From NCBI RefSeq assembly GCF_008831285.2, contig NC_045147.1, positions 10,473,427-10,537,426 of the forward strand: 64,000 bases of DNA, written 5' to 3'. The position numbers and the translations under genes are program-made. The stretch comes from Nymphaea colorata (Eukaryota > Streptophyta > Magnoliopsida > Nymphaeales > Nymphaeaceae). Below are positions 54,724 to 64,000 of this stretch, piece by piece; position 1 is the first letter of the stretch, and the number at the start of each line of letters is the position of its first letter. Below the pieces are notes generated by a model, which was not told the origin of the DNA, searched no databases, and was given only the letters and a program-made list of their open reading frames with translations.

Positions 54724-57700
54724 TCATCGATCAACACCGTCCATGAATATCTTGTTATAAATCAGCTGCACTGCAAACAAAGTCGTACAATTAATATTCT
54801 AGTTACTAAGAACTCCATTAGAGAAATTAACTTTTAATTTTACAGCTAAATGATTCTTCTGTAGTAGGACAACCTTGAACTCCGGGGATGTTGGGCTGGT
54901 CAGCAAGTAGATGACTGAAGGCAGTTAAATCACCTGGGCTGCTTCAACACGAAAAGGATATACTATTATGGGCATGTCAAGAAGAAACCAGTAACCTTAA
55001 GCATTTATAACGTCTGATGTCATGGCAAAGAATTAGAATCAATTCGAATGCCATACGTGAGGGATTTATGCAGATAACTTGTGGCCCAATTCACAACTGG
55101 CTTCTTGAGGACACTGTAGTTTTCACCAGTAACTTACGTGGAGTTTGCATTGAAGAATAGGGGGGGCACAAGAAAAAGGGTTTTCAAAGTAAATATCAAA
55201 AAATAGCATGAGAAACAAAAATTGGAAAGCTGCACAACCACTTTAGGAAAGCAAAGGTTGTCTCCATAAACCTCGAAGCAAGGAAAGCAAGGTTCCAACA
55301 CAGACAAGTAGGGCAAAGAAGCAGGAAACTGTAATTGGATCAGAAGATTTTGAAAAATAACCTCCTCAGGTGCTCCAAAAGGCAGAACTGAATACAGGGA
55401 CATTATCAGCAAGAATATACTGAGGTAATGTATCCGACAATAGGGGAAAGGTGCAAGTCTGCAATTAGGGCAGGAAGGAATGAAGTAAATATGAGAATTG
55501 CTTGAGGCTAAAGTAGCAAAATCCTCACTTTCTTAGGGCATGTAAAGGGATCGTCAAACATTTCAACACTCTTGCTAAAGATCCTAACATACAATGAATC
55601 ATGATTATGGATATAATGTCACATCGACAAACAACCAACCTTGAATTCCAATTTAGGGCTAAAACCACAGATGACTTCAGGTTGTACCTGTAACGAAAAT
55701 CTGTTTAGTATTCACCAAGAATAAAATTGACATAATAACAACAAAATCAGCAAAAGCAATAAAAAAGTTCAGGAATTTAGACCAACACTTAGTTAATGAT
55801 GTCAACAGTTAGCTAAGGTTTTGCTAAGCTTCCCTCTGTAATACGTTTCTAGTGCCCAAAGGTTGGGCATTTGGGAACCAGCATGATGTTGGCATCCTCC
55901 CAAAATGACACCACTCATGCTATTTTCAGTTTTGTCAGTGCTGACAGCTGACATAGCAGAAAACCTATTAACCAACAGGATCCTCCAAGTTTAACATTAT
56001 CAGCATAAAAGGGTAGGTGTGATGCCCAAATTCGCAACTAACAGCAATCACAATGTATAACATCAAAAGCTCAAGTTTCTTAGGAAGTGTATGTGAGAAA
56101 CGTGATTAGTTTCACCAGCAGAACACACATTTAAAGTGGTTTGGGGAGTTCACTTATCTGAAATCAACATAAGAAACTTATGATGCCTGGCTGTTATTTG
56201 CAGTAATTGCAGTTACTGATGTCAATGTTGGGACTTGGGCATCGAATTATTAGTTTTTTCTTACAGAAGAGTGAAGGACGTAAGAACCCATATTGCACAT
56301 GCCAAATTTGGTGTGCGTTTGTAAATATGAAAGACTTATTGGTTCGAGTATGCGAAAGCTGTTAGTATCAGCAGTACAGTGTAGATTCTATAACAAAAGG
56401 ACAGGAAAGAGAGAAAGAGAGAGAGAGTTGAAAACGAATTCAACTAAATGGAACCCATACCAAGAGTAATGGATGCCAAAAAACCACAACTCAAAGAGAA
56501 AAAGGCAGTCTAAAACTAGAAATAAGGTCCAAAGGCCAGAATGCCTTTACATGGAGACATCCATCCAAAGAGAAAAAAAGGGACTGAGAAGTCTTAAGGC
56601 TGTCCACAAAAGGAAATATTATTGTACATGAACCAGATGTGCCATCAAAAACAGCAAAGCCACATCCGCCACAGAAAATGCCAGCGTTTGGAGTGATGAA
56701 TGACCAAGGGACCAAAAGGGATATCCCATGCAAAGGGAGAAAAAGATAGAGAGACCTAACCTTCACAAAAGAATGGTGAGGGAGGCCTAAGAAGATCCAC
56801 CAAAAGAGGTGAAAAAGACAGAGAAGGGGATGGAATGGAAGAAAGTGCAACACGACCCATTAGTGCTACTGCTAAGATGGAATTTTACCCAATAAAAACA
56901 CTCCTTCTCTTGGAGCACATATATTTAAAATGCTAGGAGAACTTATTAAGAAGTGAAGGCAATAATATTATTCTGACACGTGAGAATATAGTTGAATATC
57001 AATATAATGGAATTATTACCATGGGTCCACACGGTTTTGCTTATCACCGAATGTGTAACCAATACTGAAAGGCACGCCTAACTTAATATTTTAGATGTGG
57101 TCATGAACTTCTTTCCCTTCACCTAAAGCTCCACCATCCATTTAGGAAGAATATACAGCATGATCACCAATGCTGGTATTTCTAAGATATTGCCAAACAG
57201 CTACAAATGATATTATCAGGGAAATATCACAACATTTTCAAAGTATAGCCAGCAAATAAAATATGAAATTACAACAATATCACAACATTTTCCCTATGAG
57301 GAAAAAAAAACTTTGTTTTTATTTTACATATTTTAAGTGCATACAGTTCATTTTTATTTTTCTATAACTTAAAAAATGAAAGTTCATGAATATTCCTGTA
57401 ACAAATTAGCAATAATTTCATAATTTTGTATTTTCTCTTTCATTCTTTTTACTTTCAAAATTTTGAATTCCAAAAACTTTCCAAAAAAATCAGCTTTTAG
57501 AAAATCAAGAAACACCATTCCATAAATTGCCGAGAGGCAAGAATGATAATCGTAGATGATACATTGATACGTTCGACCTGGCCTCTGTATATCAGGCTAT
57601 GTGCCATAGAATGAGACATTCTTAATGTGCCATCAAGTGGTAACATCCATATGACAAGCCCTAAATTTTAATAGGATGCAGAATGCTTGGAACTGCATTA

Positions 57701-59315
57701 AGGATCAGCCTTCCAGATTTTAGTAAAAGGTCGAGAATAACAAGCACAAAGTCCTTGGACCACTTTCTCACAAAACAAAGCTCCAACAACCACACGATAA
57801 AAAAATATTACAATTCAAAAGCATAGTACAAGAAATAAACAAACTATAAATGGGAATATTAACAGAAAAAAAAAATTACATTATTTTGCTAATACCATAT
57901 GGAAAACATGAAAGGTTTACTGACAAAATCTTACTCGAACAGATGCATTTCATGAATGGTTTTCAGACCCTCCAAGCAATCCATTATACTAGGGCCAGCT
58001 CCAACCCGAGCCTCCATTTGTTCTGAGCTTACTTTTTTGCACTCTTCTTTTAGAAGAAAATAAGCATCTTGAGAGATCTTCTCAAGGGCCTTTACAATAA
58101 CAAGGAACTCCTTCCTATTCCATGAGGGCAAGAATAGCAAAGGAACAATCAAGAAAAGTCAAACAAGGAAATTTGAGAACATGTAACTGGCATCTAAAAT
58201 GAAAATGATGCATTTAAGGCACAAAAAATAGTGATGCAACTCAATCCTAAGTACCTTAAAGAAGAAATAGAAAATTAATCGTGCAGAAAATACAGGCCCC
58301 ACAGTCCCCCTTCTTCGTTGGTCTACATAAGACATGAGGATATTATATAATTATGGTCCCAATATTGCAATCGTCCAATTTCCTAGTTATTAAATCATGA
58401 ATATACATGCCTGACAATAGACGAGGAACAGTGGTGGAAAAAATTGTTAGCCTTTTCCAATGTTCAAAGTTCATTTTGGTAAGTAAGAAAAACCGCTCCC
58501 ATTGTGAAATTAGTATAAAGACAGGATGAACAATTTAATAGTACCAGCCTACTTTTTGAATTATTTACAAAATATTTGACTGATTATACATTTTTCTGAT
58601 GAACATCAAACAGATTTTTCACCGTTCCTTTTACAATGTTCAAGAGAAATACGTTCCCCTCCTTGTTTAGCTATGTAACTCAAATAGTCTTGTTCTTTTT
58701 CTGTAAAATAGTCCTCTACCTCATGTCGCCTTCCATATCTCACACACATGCACACACATAGACACTACAATGGGAAACACGCATGGTGGCATTGTACCAT
58801 TTCAATTTCTAGTGGCGCATACTCTTAACTCTGTTTGATCTAGACATCAGATGTTGTGTGTGTTTGGGAGGGGCGGGGGTGTGTGTGGATACACCACAAG
58901 TAAGGAAACGAGCATGCAAAACTTAAAAAAGGTGTATAAACTTAAGATCAAATATAGAACTTTACATTGTACCAAGCAACGCAGAGTAATTCATTTCAAA
59001 GGACTCCAACTGTTTCACCAAAAGCTCCTTCTTAATGTCCGGATTGCCGGATAGGATTCCAAAATTATTCGGATCTTGTAGAACCTATTAACTAATTCAT
59101 TAGCGGTAGTTGCAAATAATCATATGGAACTCAAAGTTAAAAAAGAAAGAAGAGCTTGATAAACAGAATATATATTTAGTTACCGGCAGTCGTCCAATGA
59201 TGGCTGATGCATTCCCAAATTGGGTGAGAAATAGGGACTGAAGTTGCTCCCATCGATCCATTTCCTCCCTGGCCCTTTTGTACTTGCTTTGATATTTCTT
59301 CATTAGCCTCTCCAT
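54724..59315 (-). CDS. Small conserved plant protein, At5g43822-like, about six exons
   Basis: Minus-strand exons: 59315-59184 (from Met, 'MKKYQSKYKRAREEMDRWE'), 59084-58966 ('VLQDPNNFGIL'), 58114-57935 ('FLVIVKALEKISQDA', 'GPSIMDCLEGLKTIHEMH'), a short fourth exon at 55419, 54938 or 54941 to 54874 ('DLTAFSHLLADQPNIP') and 54770-54724 ('VQLIYNKIF', TGA). The order and content match what I recall of the uncharacterised Arabidopsis protein At5g43822. Function is unknown; the N-terminal third is charged and likely coiled coil. Exon 4 is the weak point: to keep the frame it must end at a GTATTC donor (55396), making a 24-bp microexon. A longer 58-bp version breaks the frame. With the microexon the protein is about 188 residues. 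A 5' noncoding exon probably lies upstream. Confidence 0.75.
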
Positions 59316-59688
59316 GTGGAAAAAGATAACAATATACCGGCACCGTACGGTAGCGTTTGATGGCCCCTGGAGAAGTTTTTTGGAAAGCAATTCTTATGCT
59401 AAGATTTTCCCGAAGAGAATAATATCATCAGCTTCTTGTAGAATATCATCCATCAAAGTGGGTTAAGCCCTAGGTAAATTTATGGAAAAATAATAACTTC
59501 AGAACCATCGTAATAAAAGCTTCCAGAGAAGAGGAAAATACATAAAAGAGCAGATAAAGAACAGAATTGAAGAAAACCTCTGAGTAGCCACCTTTACGTG
59601 TTCAATTTTTGCACAATCTGTGTCGGACACAGGTCATCCAACTTGTGAAGGAAAAGATGAGTCTGCAACAAATAGATTAGATGGGTAT
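59316..59688. promoter_or_regulatory. Upstream region of the At5g43822-like gene
   Basis: It should contain leader exon(s) and promoter on the minus strand. No motif was strong enough to name. Confidence 0.3.
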
Positions 59689-59785
59689 GGATAGTTTAAT
59701 AGACCAGTTGTGTGAGTAATTGCAAGGATAGTTTAATAGACCAGTTGTGTTAGTCGTTGCAAAAGTGTAGTTTAATAGAGCAGCA
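59689..59785. repeat. Tandem repeat of about 42 bp, 2.5 copies
   Basis: ATAGTTTAATAGACCAGTTG occurs at about 59689 and 59729, with a third shortened copy (AGTTTAATAGAGCAG) at about 59768. It directly adjoins the copia LTR. Confidence 0.85.
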
Positions 59786-59794
59786 CGCAAATGA

Positions 59795-60197
59795 TGTTGG
59801 ATAGTGACCATTGAGTCATATCCTAATATCTCGTAACTGCTGGGCAGTTACAAGATTAATCAGGAAGCCTTATCTCTATCTGGCTTTTTCCCAGAAATCT
59901 CTCCCCTAACCGCCCGCTGGGCTACGGGGAAAACTAAGGAGCTGGTTATTTAAGCCCAACATCTCTTTGTTTTAGGGTTTACTGAAAATACTGTTTACCC
60001 TAGAAGAGATCCTTAGAAGGAAACCTCTGATTCAAAACTTCAACTCTTCTTCTCCTTCTCCTTCTCCTCCCTCTTCTTTTTGCTTTGCTGTTTTAACAGG
60101 GGACTGTCGCTGCATCACTTGAACTCCAGAGCCGCTGTTGAACTTACTGCGCAGATGACAACTTGCAACTTCCGCTGCCACTTCAATTGCTCCAACA
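59795..60197 (+). mobile_element. Ty1/copia-type long terminal repeat
   Basis: The 403-bp segment begins TGTTGGA and ends TCCAACA, perfect 7-bp inverted ends with the canonical TG...CA. Inside are a TATTTAAG promoter-like box (about 59947) and a pyrimidine-rich run. It is followed after one base by TGGTATCAGACC, which matches the plant initiator tRNA-Met primer-binding site at 11 of 12 bases. No second LTR or coding region follows, so the retrotransposon is truncated. Confidence 0.82.
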
Positions 60198-60198
60198 G

Positions 60199-60210
60199 TG
60201 GTATCAGACC
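60199..60210 (+). other. Primer-binding site of the copia retrotransposon
   Basis: TGGTATCAGACC is complementary to the 3' end of initiator tRNA-Met except for one base. It primes minus-strand synthesis in plant LTR elements. Confidence 0.8.
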
Positions 60211-61654
60211 CTTCCTTGTCGAATTCCAGTAAGTGAAATTTGATCTTGATCTTCGTGGTGCCTGTGAAGATCATACTACCTGCGTGAGCATGCTAGTCGC
60301 CTGTGTATCATGCTGTTTTAAAATTTATTTCCTGAAAATAAAGCATGCTAGGTACTGATTTGAAGTGTGAAGCACGTTAGTCCTAGTTGGGTTTTGAAAC
60401 TCTCTGGTTTCTATATTAAGTTGTTTCTCCTTGTTTTTTATTCCATCTGTGAGAAACCGAGACTAGAGTCGACCATAAAACAGAGCATGCATATCTAAGT
60501 TAAGGGCTCTGTCAGGGGATTCAAACCAACTACAGGAAATAATTGTATACCAGAACCCTCATGGAGGTCTGGCCACAGAGCTTGCTGCACAAATCTCAAG
60601 TGGGAAGACTCTGCTGTCATCCTGAACTTACTGTTACACAAAACCAAAAGAAGAAGCAGTCCGAGACTTCGTCGACAGAAAGCAGAGCCTGCTCTGCTCG
60701 ACATACAACAAACTTAAAATCAGCAAACCAATAAGAGGGAGGGAAGAAAATATAGAACCTTGCTCACTGTACACCGTTTGAGAAACTGACCCAACGGATA
60801 CCTGGAAAAGATCCGGGATTCTCCCGTCTGTCGAAACCGGAGAAACAGTCACTATTTTTTTCTTTCTTTTTCTTTGTCGGACCTCAAAAATCCTCTTTTT
60901 TAAAAAACCACGACCCCACTGCCCCTGCCTTCTCTACCGACGAGCAGAAGCAGTCGACCGACAGACTGGAAACCAGTCGTCTTCCTCATGCCGGTAGCAG
61001 AGAGGCGACTTGGCTAAAGGAGGAACACAGCAATGAACCTGCAGACTTCCTCCTGTCGTTCCTCTTTGTCTGCCGGTTCATCCCTGTCTCTGCGAAACCG
61101 GAGACTGAGGAAGACGTTATTGAAGCTCCTGTTTTTGGGAGGTTGTCTTGCTCACAATGGCAGCACAGAACGAGCGAAAGCAGAGAGGGAGGGGGCTACC
61201 CTCGCGAGAGGAAAGAGGAACTCTCGAGAGGAGAGAGAGAACGAAATCGAAAAATGAGGAAAAATCGTTCGAAAAGGGTTTCTATACTCAAAGTTAAAAA
61301 ATTACAATTCAGTCCTCCATTTCGACATTATTTTCAAAAACTTTGTTACAATGTTTATAAATTAATATCGCAACGTTTTTTCTAAACATTTTTTCAAAAA
61401 GAGGTTCCGGAAAGTTATTTTCAACAAAAACGGAAGAGTTTATACGAAATTGTTAGTGATATTGCTGAAAGGGTTCCGAAACATCATTGTGCAATTTCTG
61501 CGGAAAACCGAGATTTTTTGTGTAATTATGTACTGGTACCCTTAGACTTATTAAATATTGCCAAAGAAAGGCTCTGAAATAAAACTCGAAGAGTAAAGGG
61601 AATTCACGTTGAAAATTTAACATTGAAGTTGAGATATTTGTGCATGCTTTAGGA
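60211..61654. other. Gene-free region after the LTR
   Basis: It may be degraded retrotransposon leader followed by unrelated DNA; it is GA-rich near 61180-61250. No gag or other retroviral-type protein is recognisable here. Confidence 0.4.
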
Positions 61655-64000
61655 TAATGTTGTAAAAGGCAAGAAGGCGATGTGAGGCATTGAGCCTCTA
61701 TGAGGCAAGGAAGGCGTTAATTGAAGCGTAAGCAGACAAATTTATAAATTATTTAATATTATAAAAATAATAACAAAATTGAAAAAAACCTACAATACTA
61801 ATCATATCAATAAATATCAATAAAGACACAACATATGCAAAATTCAACATTCTTCAATTTCTTTTTAATGATAAATTTAGAGCTCAGTGGTATCCAAGAT
61901 GCGCCAGAAACGAAGAGAGAAAAGTGGCGACCTATGTTTGGTGTCAATCATGGAGAGGAATAGACTTAAAGAAGAACATATCATCCATTTTATTGTGTTG
62001 TTTTAGGCATTGTCTTTTGCTTATTAATTTCAAGGACATTACAGTATTCGATGAAAAAGTATATTCTCCTCCTCGATAAGACCTTACAACTTTGATATAT
62101 CTTCCAAGTTGTCTTTCAATTTCAAATTTACATTCATTGAATTTCTCAAGTACTTCTGGCTTATACTTAATCAAATAAATATAGCCAAATCTTGAGAAGT
62201 CGTCAATAAATGTCATGAAGTATCCGAAAGGTCCACAGATATCAGTATGGATTATTTCTAGTAGTTCAGTGAGTACTTTAGACGAAAATGGTTTTCTTGC
62301 AATCTTTTCATATACACATGACTCGCATTTTATGAAATCATTTACGTTCATATCAAGTATTAAACTTTGTTGTGTTAGAGTTTTCATCTTTTTATGCTTA
62401 TATGGTTTAATCTTTCATACCATAAGTTTGCACTCACACTCATTGTACAGTCGAAATAAGCAGATATTGAAGTATTATTCATGTCATTAAGTTTGAACAT
62501 ATCATGTTCTTTTACGTATTTTCCATCGAACATGGTCTTTCCATGTTTTCCCACGATTACCTTCCCCGGAACAAAATAGACTTCAAAACTTTTCCCAGTC
62601 AGTGTGATAACAGACACCAGGTTTCTCCTCATGGAGGGGACATACAAAACCTCGTTAAGAACGACACTAGTAGCCCCGCAGTCGGTATGCCCCAATGCTC
62701 ATAACATCACAATATGAGTTGTTTCCCATGTAGACCTTATGAGTTCTCGGACTCAGTTCTTCCATGTGAATCACACATTCTTTTGTCACCGCGATGTGAT
62801 GAGTAGCTCCTGAATCAACCCATCATCTAGTCTGATCTCCATGCAAACAAACATTCTGACACTAAACAAATGACTTCTTTGTCTGAGTCCCCTTGTGGCA
62901 TCTTCCTGTTGTTATTGCCCTAACCATTGTTGTCTTTCTTATCTAAAAATTTTGTCCTGCAGTTCTTCCTAATATGTCTAGGTTTTTTGGATCTGTAGCA
63001 ATTCACTACAGTTCATTGAGATTTCTTAGTACCTGCAAAATTGTCCTTAAACTTGCCATCGTTCTGTTTTTTAAATTGTTTGGGTCTTACATTTACATGA
63101 TTACTAGTAGGTTTTTCCTCGACCATCATCAATTTTGCATTTTTTCTCTTAGTTAGGCGCTGTTGCTGAATAGCTAATAGTATAGGAAGCTTTTCTAAAG
63201 TCAGATTATCAAATTGAAGACTCAATGCAGTGACTGCCATATCCCATGAAGGTGGTATGCTGTTCAAAATGGTGCTGATCTACATGTTGTCAAATATGAC
63301 ATTCCCCATTACGGCTACATCTTTAGTCATGACCAACATCTTATTAACATGGTCCACTACACTGTTTGACTCTTTCATTTTATACGAATTGTATTCTTCT
63401 AATAGCAACTGTACGTGCATAGTAGTAGTAGTGTTGTATTTGGAGGAGATAGTATCAAACAGGACCTTGGTTGTTGGACAATCCTCAAATACCTTGATCA
63501 TGTCATCTTCCATGAAGGCTAACATGATGGTTTTAGCCATCAAGTCATCAATAGTAAATGACTCATATGCCCTTCGTTTCTCATCTGAAGGTTTATCTCC
63601 TACAATGGGGAATGGCTAGTTGATCACATAAACGAGTCTTTCCAAAGTCAAGGCCAACATAATCATACGCTTCCATGCATGAAAATTTGTCCCATTTAAT
63701 TTCTCAGGCTAATTTAGAGGCTCAAACTCTTGATGTCATTTCTAAATTAATTTCCATGACAAGTAAAGAACAATAAATAAAGAGAAAAACATCACAATGA
63801 AATACAAAAAAAAAAAAACCAACTCAAGGCATTTTTTTTAAATGCCTTGATGCATGGTGCGCACGTCCTTGAAGCGTGCACCTCATTTGGTAGAGGCGTA
63901 TGCCTCCATCTGTGGGACGTTCAATGCTTGAGGCGTACGCCTCAAGGACAAGAGTGCAGCAGCGATGGTAGAGTGCAGAAGGTTGGAGGCGTACGCCTCT
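61655..64000. mobile_element. Possible hAT-like element, right end outside the window
   Basis: AATGTTGTAAAAGGC at 61655, followed by repeated AGGCG/GAGGC words in both orientations, resembles a common plant hAT-type terminus. Similar GAGGCGTACGCCTC palindromic words reappear at 63890-64000. The copia fragment listed separately lies between. The other terminus would be to the right of the window, so this remains a guess. Confidence 0.35.
61960..63740 (-). pseudogene. Degenerate Ty1/copia polyprotein (gag, protease, integrase)
   Basis: Read on the minus strand from 63740 downwards: the gag N-terminus ('LNGTNFHAWKRMIM'), with a stop at about 63620; the gag core ('VLFDTISSKYN', 'LLLEEYNSYKM'), with a second stop at about 63280; then 'SIPPSWDMAVTAL' and a basic region before a zinc-knuckle remnant. 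Next is the aspartic protease motif 'VDSGATHHIA' (about 62795-62820) in a shifted frame, then the GAG-pre-integrase segment ('LWYERLNHIS') and the integrase core ('CESCVYEKIARKPF', 'TDICGPF', 'FIDDFSRFGYIYL', 'RGGEY'). The sequence ends soon after the integrase core; reverse transcriptase and RNase H are absent, and no LTRs are visible. Multiple stops and frameshifts make it dead. Confidence 0.88.

Noticed and set aside
56491-56853. 120-codon minus-strand frame rich in Phe and Leu
   Set aside because: It sits in a large intron of the At5g43822-like gene. The composition reflects purine-rich DNA on the other strand, and no homology was recognised.

Overview
This is nuclear DNA of a flowering plant. 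The coding genes are split by GT-AG introns with AT-rich interiors, two pentatricopeptide repeat (PPR) genes are present, the CDC48 and ATG8 proteins are of the plant type, and the intergenic DNA is full of plant transposon remnants (hAT, CACTA, Ty1/copia, foldback). I cannot name the species from the sequence. There is no sign of organellar, bacterial or viral origin.

Layout. 1-1804: 3' part of a P-class PPR gene (+), cut by the window edge. 1.8-15.7 kb: no intact gene. It holds a 21-bp perfect hairpin, microsatellites, a decayed CDC48 fragment (-, about 11.55-12.10 kb) and a 1.4-kb foldback palindrome (about 12.92-14.30 kb). 15.72-25.40 kb: a seven-exon RING zinc-finger gene (+) of the ZNF598/Hel2 family. 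Its 5.2-kb second intron carries an hAT-type MITE with an 8-bp target duplication. 26.80-27.26 kb: three phase-compatible exons (-) of a gene I do not recognise. 28.99-31.88 kb: a single-exon DYW-class PPR gene (-). 33.80-37.45 kb: a five-exon ATG8 gene (-) of the plant ATG8h/i type, with a TATA-bearing minisatellite just upstream. 37.9-42.0 kb: repeats, including a 437-bp element flanked by 15-bp direct repeats. 42.08-48.27 kb: a nine-exon, complete CDC48 gene (+). 48.3-54.7 kb: AT-rich DNA and a CACTA transposon end. 54.72-59.32 kb: a split gene (-) for a small protein like Arabidopsis At5g43822. 59.8-60.2 kb: a copia-type LTR followed by a primer-binding site. 61.7-64.0 kb: a decayed copia gag-protease-integrase (-), possibly inside an hAT-like element that runs off the window.

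How the genes relate. Three of the intact genes act in protein quality control: a Hel2/ZNF598 ligase that marks collided ribosomes, the CDC48 segregase that extracts ubiquitylated clients (including stalled nascent chains), and an ATG8 autophagy modifier. Neighbouring plant genes are usually unrelated, so I treat this as coincidence unless synteny says otherwise. I did not find a convincing new biological system. The observations most worth checking are the alternatively readable 93-bp ATG8 intron, the unrecognised three-exon gene, the CDC48 fragment, the foldback palindrome, and the repeat array in the ATG8 promoter.
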